A DNA stretch of 58,867 nucleotides from Vicinamibacterales bacterium (GTDB lineage: Bacteria; Acidobacteriota; Vicinamibacteria; Vicinamibacterales; UBA8438): NCBI GenBank assembly GCA_937766455.1, contig CALLXD010000036.1, positions 1 to 58,867 of the forward strand, read 5' to 3'. Under the pieces are notes generated by a model. The model was not told the origin of the DNA and made no database searches. It worked only from the letters and a program-made list of their open reading frames with translations. This document shows positions 8,012 to 14,822 of the stretch, piece by piece (the stretch's first letter is position 1; the number at the start of each line of letters is the position of its first letter). Position numbers and translations under genes: made by a program.

Positions 8012-8299
8012 GTCATGCGCGGCTGCGGAGAGGACGTTCGCGAGCTCTTGCATGACGGCCATCCCACGGCATGCGTAGCTGACGCGGCATTCGCCTACGT
8101 GAATGCGTTCAACGCTCACGTCAATGTCGGGTTCTTTCGTGGCGCCGTGCTCCCCGACCCAGGGGGTCTACTGGAAGGCACTGGGAAGTTCATGCGACAC
8201 GTGAAGCTCAGGCCGGACGCCGAGATCGACGCTGTAGCCCTACGAAAGCTCATCAAAACCGCACATGCGGACATGCAACGGTGCCTCAGGGCGGGGTAG
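8012..8299 (+). pseudogene. DUF1801-like protein gene, 3' part
   Basis: After the IS481 right end the frame resumes VMRGCGEDVRELLHDGHPTA, then FNAHVNVGFFRGAVLPDPGG and LLEGTGKFMRHVKLRP. These are the hallmark segments of DUF1801/YdhG-like proteins (small barrel-like fold, function unknown). The ATG at 8015, made by the duplicated GTCA plus TGCGC, could allow translation of a 94-aa N-terminally truncated product, but no ribosome site precedes it. Confidence 0.75.
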
Positions 8300-8346
8300 C
8301 GGAAGGATGTTTCGGCGGCGTGCGCGTCCTGGACTCAATTCGCGAG

Positions 8347-9732
8347 CTACCGGCTCGGCTGTAGTCGGCGCACCTTCTCCACCAGCGTTGTTCGCTTCAG
8401 CCCCAGGAGTTTCGCGGCGCGCTGTTTGTTGCCGCCGGTGTCGTCGAGCGCCTGGGCAATCAGGTCCCGCTCGATGTTGGCGATGTAGGTAGGTAGGTCG
8501 AGTCCGCCGTCTGGGAGGATGGCGACGGCTGGTTGGTCTACGTCAGCAGGGTCCTGCAGTTCTGGAGGGAGGTCCGCAACATCAATCTGGGTGCGATCGC
8601 CTCCAAGCGCCAGCGCGCGTTCGATCGCATTTTCGAGTTGGCGAATGTTGCCCGGCCAGGGGTAGCCCATCATGCGGCGCATCGCTTCCTGGGTGACGGT
8701 GATCTCGCGGGCGGGCGTCTGCTGCTGCGAGAGTCGGCTCACAAAGTGCCGCACCAAAAGCGGAATGTCCTCGCGCCGCTCGCGGAGCGGCGGCAGCAAG
8801 ACCGGAATGACGTTCAATCGGTAGTAGAGGTCCTCGCGAAAGAGACCGTTCTTCACGAGTTGCGGCAGGTCAGCGTTGGTCGCGGCAATGACCCGTACGT
8901 CGATCTTGATGGTTCGGGTGTCGCCGATGCGTTCCAGCTCCCGCTCCTGGAGCACCCGCAGTAGCTTGGCCTGCAGTGCCACGTCCATGGTGCCAACCTC
9001 GTCGAGGAAGAGCGTGCCGCGGTCGGCCACTTCAAAACGCCCCGCGCGGTTGGCGATTGCACCCGTATACGCCCCGCGCACGTGGCCGAACAGTTCTGCC
9101 TCCAGCAGGGTCTCTGGGACGGCGCTGCAGTTCAGGGCCACGAACCGATGCGCGCGTCGGCGGCTGTTGTGATGGATCGCGCGCGCGGCCAGCTCTTTGC
9201 CCGTCCCGGTTTCGCCGTTGATCAGCACGGTACTGGTGCTGTTAGCGACGGTCTCCAGCACGTCGAAAAGCTTTCGCATCTGGGGACTGCGGCCCACCAA
9301 TCCCTCGAATCGATACCGTTCCTCCAGTTGTGACCGCAGATACGCGTTCTCGGAACGCAGCCGACGCTGCTCAAGGGCTGACGCGAGCACGTGCAGAAGC
9401 TGGTCGAACTGAAACGGTTTGGTGATGAATTCGGCCGCTCCGCGCTTGATGGCTTCGACCGCGTCCTTGACGGTCCCGAAGCCAGTCATGACGATACCTA
9501 CGATCTCGGGGTAGCGCTCCAGCGCGGCGCCGAGGACTTCCCGTCCGTCGATCCCGGGCAGACGCAGGTCCGTCAACACCACATCGAAGGCGAAGTCGCT
9601 CAATCGCTCGAGGGCCTCCTCACCGCTGCCCACGGCCACAACCTGATAGCCGTGCTCCATCAGCCGCTCGGCCGTCGCATCACGGAGCGGGGCCTCGTCT
9701 TCCACGATCAATAGATGTGTATCAGTTTTCAC
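8347..9732 (-). CDS. Sigma-54-dependent response regulator, FleQ-like HTH
   Basis: This 461-aa NtrC-type regulator has a receiver domain (acidic pair near residues 11-13, phospho-acceptor D55 in [11 protein letters not shown] in ITKPF), an AAA+ domain (Walker A GETGTGKE 173-180, Walker B LFLDEV near 241-246) and a C-terminal Fis-type HTH. The sigma-54 contact loop is GAYTGA (220-225) instead of GAFTGA, a known functional variant. The [22 protein letters not shown], closely resembles that of FleQ/FlrA, the flagellar master regulators, although those usually lack a conserved receiver. The start is GTG at 9732. Its likely sites are the three GTCAA-N4-TTGRC palindromes at 9800, 10462 and 10495. 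The hybrid kinase at 11602-13161 is a plausible partner. Confidence 0.93.
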   Translation of the reverse strand: MKTDTHLLIVEDEAPLRDATAERLMEHGYQVVAVGSGEEALERLSDFAFDVVLTDLRLPGIDGREVLGAALERYPEIVGIVMTGFGTVKDAVEAIKRGAAEFITKPFQFDQLLHVLASALEQRRLRSENAYLRSQLEERYRFEGLVGRSPQMRKLFDVLETVANSTSTVLINGETGTGKELAARAIHHNSRRRAHRFVALNCSAVPETLLEAELFGHVRGAYTGAIANRAGRFEVADRGTLFLDEVGTMDVALQAKLLRVLQERELERIGDTRTIKIDVRVIAATNADLPQLVKNGLFREDLYYRLNVIPVLLPPLRERREDIPLLVRHFVSRLSQQQTPAREITVTQEAMRRMMGYPWPGNIRQLENAIERALALGGDRTQIDVADLPPELQDPADVDQPAVAILPDGGLDLPTYIANIERDLIAQALDDTGGNKQRAAKLLGLKRTTLVEKVRRLQPSR

Positions 9733-9799
9733 GGGCTGCTCGCTGACCTGTGGGGGGGTGGTGCGTGCTCGACGATGTCGAGGTCGCTGACCTCAGTTC

Positions 9800-9813
9800 G
9801 TCAACATTTTGAC
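9800..9813. promoter_or_regulatory. FleQ-box-like palindrome between divergent genes
   Basis: GTCAACATTTTGAC has perfect half-sites GTCAA/TTGAC with a 4-bp spacer. This equals the layout of the published Pseudomonas FleQ box GTCAATAAATTGAC. It lies 67 bp before the response-regulator start and 127 bp before the HTH gene, so it could control one or both. Confidence 0.55.
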
Positions 9814-9853
9814 ACCCGCGGTGAGCCCGGTCAAGTTCGTGGTGGGGCGGGGC

Positions 9854-9881
9854 TAATGACACCGGAGTGCCGTGCCGATAC
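9854..9881 (+). promoter_or_regulatory. Candidate sigma-28 (FliA-type) promoter
   Basis: GCCGATAC at 9874-9881 matches the FliA -10 consensus GCCGATAA in 7 of 8 positions. TAAT at 9854-9857 is a possible -35 (consensus TAAA), with a 16-bp rather than 15-bp spacing. It would start transcription about 50 bp before the HTH gene at 9941, which would place that gene under the sigma factor encoded at 10728. Confidence 0.35.
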
Positions 9882-9940
9882 CACTCTTTGAGCCCGCCTA
9901 GCGTGCTACCGGTCGTGACGACAACAGAAAGGGTGGGTCA

Positions 9941-10162
9941 ATGCGAGCGCCAGAGATGATAGTGGACAGGAAGACCATTTCGATCATGAAGGCCTGTGAG
10001 CTGGTCGGCGTAAGCCGTCGGACGATCTACAACTGGATCGCGAGCGGTAAGGTGGAATACGTCCGAACGGCCGGAGGTTCGGTTCGCATCTTCGTCGACA
10101 CGTTGTGGCGCGAACCGGAGACCGCAGCGACCGAGCCAGCGTCCCTACAGGCGGAACGATAG
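9941..10162 (+). CDS. Excisionase-like helix-turn-helix DNA-binding protein
   Basis: This 73-aa protein has a winged HTH of the excisionase/MerR-like type: ISIMKACELVGVSRRTIYNW (helix-turn-helix), then a wing ending in TAGGSVRIFVDTLW. Such small proteins bind DNA without an attached effector domain. The start ATG follows AAAGGGTGGG. It is divergent from the sigma-54 regulator, and 14 bp upstream of the H-box gene, so the two small genes probably share a transcript. A sigma-28-like promoter lies upstream. Confidence 0.8.
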   Translation: MRAPEMIVDRKTISIMKACELVGVSRRTIYNWIASGKVEYVRTAGGSVRIFVDTLWREPETAATEPASLQAER

Positions 10163-10176
10163 GTCCGCCTGTGGTG

Positions 10177-10422
10177 ATGCGTAGCCAGATTCCGTTCCCA
10201 CACTTGCACCCGGATCCACTGCAGATGGACCAGCCGACCGACCTCGGCGCCCTTTTCCATCGGTTGAACAACCAGCTCGGGATCATCTTGGCCAACGCCG
10301 AGTTGCTCGAGGCGCGGTCAACCGATGATGCCAGCTCGTCTCGCGCCTCACAGATCGTCACCAGCGCGGTCGAGGCCATCAGCGCCGCCCGGCACATCCG
10401 GGCGCGCTGCGACGAGAAGTAA
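10177..10422 (+). CDS. Stand-alone histidine-kinase dimerisation (H-box) protein
   Basis: This 81-aa protein is essentially one helical hairpin. FHRLNNQLGIILANAELLE near residues 27-45 matches the HisKA H-box with H28, followed by SRASQIVTSAVEAISAARH as the second helix. There is no ATP-binding domain. It may be a phosphotransfer or decoy dimerisation module for the nearby kinase and regulator, which is inference from context. The start is uncertain: GTG at 10171/10174, ATG at 10177 or ATG at 10225 are all in frame. Confidence 0.6.
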   Translation: MRSQIPFPHLHPDPLQMDQPTDLGALFHRLNNQLGIILANAELLEARSTDDASSSRASQIVTSAVEAISAARHIRARCDEK

Positions 10423-10461
10423 CCCAGCTCCCCCGCGCGGCCCAAGGCCGCTCCCCCGTCT

Positions 10462-10508
10462 GTCAATATTTTGGCTATCGCGACCCCCCAAAGTGTCAAA
10501 CTATTGGC
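10462..10508. promoter_or_regulatory. Two FleQ-box-like sites, three helical turns apart
   Basis: GTCAATATTTTGGC (10462-10475) and GTCAAACTATTGGC (10495-10508) share the layout GTCAA-N4-TTGGC with each other and, apart from one base, with the palindrome at 9800. Their starts are 33 bp apart, so they lie on the same DNA face. They stand about 160-200 bp before the expected transcription start of the sigma-54 promoter at 10642, a usual enhancer distance. Confidence 0.55.
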
Positions 10509-10534
10509 GTTTCTGTCTCGGTGCTGACAGAAAC
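10509..10534. promoter_or_regulatory. 9-bp inverted repeat next to FleQ-box-like site
   Basis: GTTTCTGTC (10509-10517) and GACAGAAAC (10526-10534) are perfect complements with an 8-nt loop, directly abutting the second FleQ-box-like site. It could be another operator or the terminator of the H-box gene 87 bp upstream. After it, 10540-10620 is strikingly AT-rich for this genome and otherwise holds no gene. Confidence 0.4.
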
Positions 10535-10641
10535 ACCAGGTAGCTCAAAATTCACACCAATAACATTAAGCTACTTTTACACAGTAGTTTACATGCTTTA
10601 AATGTTCTTCAATTGCCCCACTCAGAGGCCCCTACAGGTCC

Positions 10642-10656
10642 TGGCACCGCGATTGC
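10642..10656 (+). promoter_or_regulatory. Sigma-54 promoter of the FliA-type sigma factor gene
   Basis: TGGCACCGCGATTGC has the -24 GG (10643-10644) and -12 GC (10655-10656) exactly 10 bp apart, and TGGCAC and TTGC match the consensus in full. Transcription should start near 10668, about 60 bp before the ATG at 10728. This makes the sigma-factor gene a direct candidate target of the sigma-54 regulator at 8347-9732. Confidence 0.75.
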
Positions 10657-10727
10657 GATAACCGTTCCTTGCGTAGCGGAACGTCCCCGTTGGGACACCC
10701 CGTCAAGATATCGGAGGCAATCGCGAC

Positions 10728-11579
10728 ATGGCAGTTCAACCACTTGAGAGTAACCAAGACCGCGTCACGGCCGGCGTGCCGTTTGTAGAGGCGCTTGCGC
10801 GCCGGATGGCCGCCTCGATGCCCCACTCGATCGAACTCGGCGATCTGGTCCAGGACGGCATGATCGGATTGATCGATGCGTCCAACCGGTTCGATGAGAA
10901 GCGTGGCATCAAGTTCGAGACTTTCGCCGAGCGGCGGGTCCGTGGGGCGATGATCGATGCTCTGAGGCGGGATGCCTGGCCGCGCGGCGTGCGCCGGGCG
11001 CGTCGTGAGCTGGAAGCGGCACGGGAGAAGCTGCGTCACGAGCTTGGTAGCGAACCGTCGATCGCGGACCTCGCCAAGGTCATGGGATCGGACGAGGCGC
11101 GTCTCGGCCGGACGATTGTTCGCATCCATACCATCGAGTCGACCTCGCCATTGGCGACCATCGACACCGTCAACGGCGCAAACCTGCCCCTGGTGATGGT
11201 ACCGGCGGAGCGGCCGCGCCCAGACCGCGTCTGCGAGACGAGCGAGGTTGCCGCTCGTGTCCGGGACGCGATCAAGGCGCTCCCGTGGCGAGAGCGGAAG
11301 GTGGTTGGGATGTACTACTACGGCGAGGTGACGATGAAGGAGATCGGCCTCGAGATTGGCGTCAATGAGTCACGCGTGTCGCAGCTGCATGCGCGTGCTG
11401 TGCAGCGCCTCCGGAAGACGCTTGGTCCCGATCTGCAACCGGCGCAGATGGCGGCCGCGCTGTCCAACCCGGTGGACACGGCCACACCAGCGATGAAGAT
11501 GGCCAAGGCTCGGCTCGACCGGACGGTGAAACGGGCGGCGTCGGTGCGAAGCACGAAATCGCTGCGACGCAGCGCCTGA
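10728..11579 (+). CDS. FliA/WhiG-type RNA polymerase sigma factor (sigma-28 group)
   Basis: This 283-aa group 3 sigma factor has sigma-2 (IELGDLVQDGMIGLIDASNR to RVRGAMIDALRRDAWPRGVR), sigma-3 (EKLRHELGSEPSIADLAKVM) and sigma-4 (LPWRERKVVGMYYYGEVTMK then EIGVNESRVSQLHARAVQRL). The D-W-P-R pattern after region 2 is typical of FliA/WhiG. A basic ~50-residue tail extends beyond sigma-4, longer than usual. The start ATG follows GGAGGCAATCGCGAC. A sigma-54 promoter and two FleQ-box-like sites lie upstream, copying the FleQ-to-FliA logic of flagellated bacteria. No flagellar gene and no recognisable anti-sigma FlgM is in the window, so the regulon may be something else, such as pili. Confidence 0.88.
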   Translation: MAVQPLESNQDRVTAGVPFVEALARRMAASMPHSIELGDLVQDGMIGLIDASNRFDEKRGIKFETFAERRVRGAMIDALRRDAWPRGVRRARRELEAAREKLRHELGSEPSIADLAKVMGSDEARLGRTIVRIHTIESTSPLATIDTVNGANLPLVMVPAERPRPDRVCETSEVAARVRDAIKALPWRERKVVGMYYYGEVTMKEIGLEIGVNESRVSQLHARAVQRLRKTLGPDLQPAQMAAALSNPVDTATPAMKMAKARLDRTVKRAASVRSTKSLRRSA

Positions 11580-11601
11580 GCGCGGTGGGCAGACGTGCGC
11601 T

Positions 11602-13161
11602 TCAGCCGAGCACGTCGCCCGCCACGCGTAGCAGGTCGTTCAGGCGAAACGGTTTCAGGAGCCAGCGGCAGCCGGACTCGAGCAGAAACCGTTCAGCCTC
11701 GGTGCCGGCTACGTCGCCGGTCACGAACAGGACGTGCCGGGCCAGCGCCGGTTTCTGCTTCGACAGAATGCGGTAGAACGATGGCCCGTCCAGCCGCGGC
11801 ATTTTGAGATCGCAGACCACGAGGTCGAACACCGTGGTCGCAATGCGCTCCAGAGCTTCCTCCCCATCGCCCGCGCGCTCCACGCAATAGCCGGCGTCGG
11901 TCAGCGCGTCGGCCACCGCTGAGGCGAGCGCCGGTTCATCTTCGACGACCAGCACGGCCGCTCCCGTGGCCGCCGGCGGCGCCACCGCTGCGGCAGACGG
12001 CGGGCGCGTCTGACGCATGCCGGCCGCCGCCGGGAACGACACGAAGAACGAGGCTCCAGCGCCAGGCGCGGACTCGACCGAGATTCGGCCGCCGTGCTCC
12101 TCGACCAGCGCGTACGCGACTGCGAGTCCCAGGCCCGTCCCCTTGCCGACCGCCTTGGTCGTGAAGAACGGGTCAAAGATCTTTGTTCTGACCTCCTCTG
12201 GCACCCCGGGCCCGTCGTCGTTCAACTCCAGCATCACGCTGTCGTCGTTGGTGTCATACCAGGTGCGCGCTACGAGTGTGCCCCGCCCGTGGGCGGCGCG
12301 CATCGCTTGTTCCGCGTTGATGATCAGGTTCAGCAAGATCTGCTTCACCTGGTGCGGATCGGCAAACAGCTGCGGAAGTCCCCGCGCCAGCGCGTCGATC
12401 GTGGTGATGTTCGCGAGGCGCTGCTCGTAGGCGCGAAGCGCGAGGGTTTCGCGCACGATGGCATTCAGGTCGACCTGTGCCCGAGTCGTGTTCCGTTTGC
12501 GTGCGAATGTCAGCAGGTTGCGGACGATCTTGGCCGCTCGCTCCGACTCGCCCAGAATGGTCTCGAGCCCGCGTCTGGTGTCCGCATCGACAGGCCGCGC
12601 CGCCAGTCGTTCTGCCCAGGTGAGAATGGTGGCGAGCGGGTTGTTCAACTCATGTGCGACGCCGGACACGGTCTGGCCCAGGGCCGCCATTTTTTCGGCC
12701 TGCCCCAGCTGTTGGCTGAGGTCGCGCCCCTGGTCCTCCAGCTTTCGTCGCTCGCTGACATCACGCACAAGGGCATCCAACCGCTGCGCGCCGTCTTCGT
12801 TCTCGGCGTGCAGGGTGGCGGTCACCTCAACCCAAAGCGAGCTGTCATCTGACCGGCGCAGTCGCAGGAGGTAGTCGCTGACCGCGCCGTCTCGGTGGAG
12901 CTGGTCCAGGAACGCGGTCCGCGCACTGGCATCGACGAACCGTGTCGCGGCGAACGGGCGTACCTCCGCCACGTCGGTGTCTGAATCAAACCCGAACATC
13001 AGCTTGAGGTGGGGGTTGGCGGCGACCGTCGAGCCCGCGTTGCCGTCAGGCCCGCTCAGGTATCCGAGATAGACGCCCTCGCGTATCGAGTCGACAAGGC
13101 TGTCGAGGAGTGCCGCCTCTGACCCGCCGGTTCGGCGCACCAGCGCATGTGGGCCTGTCAT
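11602..13161 (-). CDS. PAS-containing hybrid histidine kinase with C-terminal receiver
   Basis: This 519-aa protein has a PAS domain (about residues 15-135, ending VRDVSERRKLEDQ), HisKA with H170 in SGVAHELNNPLATIL, a HATPase domain (N box LLNLIINAEQAM, DDGPGVPEE, GTGLGLAVAYALVEEHGG) and a C-terminal receiver (VLVVEDEP, D in LVVCDLKMPRLDG). No membrane segment was seen, so it is cytoplasmic. A start at 13161 is chosen because the longer frame to 13254 would overlap the end of the upstream selenoprotein-like gene. It is convergent with the sigma-factor gene (23-bp gap) and is the obvious candidate to phosphorylate the sigma-54 regulator. Confidence 0.9.
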   Translation of the reverse strand: MTGPHALVRRTGGSEAALLDSLVDSIREGVYLGYLSGPDGNAGSTVAANPHLKLMFGFDSDTDVAEVRPFAATRFVDASARTAFLDQLHRDGAVSDYLLRLRRSDDSSLWVEVTATLHAENEDGAQRLDALVRDVSERRKLEDQGRDLSQQLGQAEKMAALGQTVSGVAHELNNPLATILTWAERLAARPVDADTRRGLETILGESERAAKIVRNLLTFARKRNTTRAQVDLNAIVRETLALRAYEQRLANITTIDALARGLPQLFADPHQVKQILLNLIINAEQAMRAAHGRGTLVARTWYDTNDDSVMLELNDDGPGVPEEVRTKIFDPFFTTKAVGKGTGLGLAVAYALVEEHGGRISVESAPGAGASFFVSFPAAAGMRQTRPPSAAAVAPPAATGAAVLVVEDEPALASAVADALTDAGYCVERAGDGEEALERIATTVFDLVVCDLKMPRLDGPSFYRILSKQKPALARHVLFVTGDVAGTEAERFLLESGCRWLLKPFRLNDLLRVAGDVLG

Positions 13162-13207
13162 GGTTGCCCCGGTCGACGAGACGACAGACGGCCGCCCCGC
13201 CGGCTGA

Positions 13208-13873
13208 CTAGGGCGCCGTGGGCGTCGGTGTCGAGGTCGGGTAGACCGACCCATACTTGCTGAGGACGCCGTTCTGGATTTCTTTCACCGAAGCGCCGAG
13301 GGCATGCATTTGCATCGCGTCACGCGCGACATCAAGGCAGTGCGTTCAAGTCATACCGTGGGTATCCCACGACTCCACGGCGCCATTCGGTGCGCGCGAC
13401 CCGACGAAACAGTCGACGTTCGAGACATGCCCGTTGTTCTCGCACCCGCAATAACAGGGCACGTAGCTAAGCACGCCCGGGTTCTGCGCGGCAAACACGT
13501 AGGCCTTCTTGACGAGCTCAACCGGGCGGGGCACCATTTGCGGCACGTACGGGAGAGGCGGCATCGGGAGCCCGTCCAAATTCTCCGGCATCGTCGCGCC
13601 GCTCGCCGTAATCGGCGCGGGTGCGGCCCCGCTGGCTGGCGCGGGTTCCGACGCTGGTGTCGTGCCCGGGGTCTCAGCGCGCGCCATCTCTGCGACGGCT
13701 GCCGGTTCCGAGTCCGAGGTGCCCAGTGTTGCGTAGGCGCCAACTCCCCCCACCACCACAACCGCCACGGCGACCAGCGCCCAGGGAACACCCTTGGTTG
13801 GTGCTGTCTGAGGGCTTGGCGTCACCGGATTGGTCGGGGACGATCCACGTGTGCGATTCTTTTTGGAACCCAT
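13208..13873 (-). CDS. PCYCGC-motif protein, candidate selenoprotein (in-frame TGA)
   Basis: The 221-codon frame has a membrane anchor (about residues 28-50), a Pro/Ala-rich linker, then the PF13798-type domain: LSYVPCYCGCENNGHVSN and ESWDTHGMT. Codon 176 (13348-13346) is TGA. Translation beyond it stays open for 45 codons and gives THCLDVARDAMQMHALGASV, KEIQNGVLSKYG and an ending PTSTPTPTAP. As I recall, Bacillus members read WDxHGxxCxxCLDIA... and end in a PTPTP-rich tail, so the TGA sits at the first Cys of a CxxC, giving UxxC. A SECIS-like hairpin starts 14 nt after the TGA. A -10-like TAGGAT lies 6 nt before the ATG (leaderless). The alternative is a nonsense-mutated gene with a 175-aa product. 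Confidence 0.72.
13313..13331 (-). promoter_or_regulatory. SECIS-like hairpin after the in-frame TGA
   Basis: On the minus strand UGUCGCG (13331-13325) pairs with CGCGAUG (13319-13313): five Watson-Crick pairs and two G-U pairs, with loop CGUGA. The loop starts at nucleotide +22 after the UGA and has G as its second base followed by U. This fits the bacterial SECIS pattern: loop 16-37 nt from the UGA, a G in the first two loop positions, stem of at least 4 bp. A weaker lower stem may extend it. Confidence 0.5.
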
Positions 13874-13912
13874 TTGGGAATCCTATCATTGACGGCGGCC
13901 CATCCGCCGCAC

Positions 13913-14377
13913 CTACTCTTGCGCGACCGGCCCCTTCGGGCCGAGCGCGAAGGTCATACGACCGTCCAGCACCACCTGGCCACCAGCCCTGGCGACGCCA
14001 TGCAGCTGACCCATCCGACTCCGTAACCGGTGCACGTTGACTTCAATCGTGACGACATCGCCGGGGTGCGCCGGGCGCCGAAAGCGCACACGCTCGATCC
14101 GCATGAGATAGATCAACTTCTCGCGGTTCTCGGGTTTGGCGAGAATCAAGATGGCACCGACCTGCGCAACCGCTTCCGTGAGGATGGTCGGCGGGATGGC
14201 GGGACGCTCGCCGGGTGGTTGCCACAAGTGACGCTCATTCAGCGACACGTTCTTGATCCCGACGATCCGCTTGTCTACTTCGAATTCGGTGATCCGGTCG
14301 ACAAGCAACAGCGGGTAGCGATGCGGGAGGATGCGCTCGATCGCGGCATGGTCGAGCGGCAGACTCAACGGATCCAT
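13913..14377 (-). CDS. FabZ-like hotdog protein lacking the catalytic histidine
   Basis: This 154-aa protein aligns with 3-hydroxyacyl-ACP dehydratase FabZ: ERILPHRYPLLLVDRITEF, VGIKNVSLNE, TEAVAQVGAIL, and RVRFRRPAHPGD. In active FabZ the block reads GHFPxxPxMPGVLxxEAxAQ, with His and Glu catalytic. Here it reads LWQPPGERPAIPPTILTEAV, so Glu is kept while the His of HFP and the PGV turn are lost. It may be a non-dehydratase hotdog protein that binds acyl-ACP or acyl-CoA, or an enzyme with altered chemistry. It lacks the usual lpxA/lpxD neighbours. The start has a -10-like TATACT 6 nt upstream. Confidence 0.8.
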   Translation of the reverse strand: MDPLSLPLDHAAIERILPHRYPLLLVDRITEFEVDKRIVGIKNVSLNERHLWQPPGERPAIPPTILTEAVAQVGAILILAKPENREKLIYLMRIERVRFRRPAHPGDVVTIEVNVHRLRSRMGQLHGVARAGGQVVLDGRMTFALGPKGPVAQE

Positions 14378-14822
14378 CTGCTCAGTATACCGAAGGCGGC
14401 GCCGATTTCCCGGCCGCGGAGTCCTGCAGGGGGAAGAAAAGGGGTCGCGCGGAATCGCCAGTGCCCCACAACGCGGGATGCGGCGATGCCAGCGCCTGCC
14501 TGAGTTAACGCATCCCGTTGACTCCGCGCGACCTGCCCTTCCTTCTACAAACGCCGTGCCGACTTGCCGAGCCCCTGAAAACAGGGGCCCCTGAGTCGGC
14601 GACGACGTGACGCGTCCTCACCCGATGACACATCGGTCTCCTGTCGTGGACTGCCGACTTTCTCATGTGATCCGCCGTCTGAGTAACCGATCGGCGTGAC
14701 TCGGGCCGGGCGCGAACTAGCGCTCACGGCGACCCTCACCGACACGCGGTCGGGGGCATACCGGCATCAGTTCTTCGGAAAGGATGATTCGACGATCGAG
14801 TGACCCGGCCGCGTGCGAGCGA
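14378..14822. other. Intergenic region, 445 bp, with one structured element
   Basis: No convincing gene was found on either strand. The FabZ-like gene is transcribed away on the left; the GAF-sensor gene ends on the right. The only feature seen is the nested hairpin at 14558-14600. Confidence 0.6.
14558..14600. other. Nested hairpin (structured RNA or terminator candidate)
   Basis: An outer stem GCCGACT/AGTCGGC (14558-14564 with 14594-14600) encloses an inner stem GCCCCTG/CAGGGGC (14571-14577 with 14582-14588) capped by AAAA. A 6x5 internal loop separates them. All 14 pairs are Watson-Crick. No U-run follows on either strand. It could end the GAF-sensor transcript or be part of a small RNA. 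Confidence 0.45.

Noticed and set aside
11602..13254. Longer start for the hybrid kinase at 13254
   Set aside because: The extra residues are Arg/Pro-rich and overlap the end of the PCYCGC gene; the ATG at 13161 starts the natural protein.
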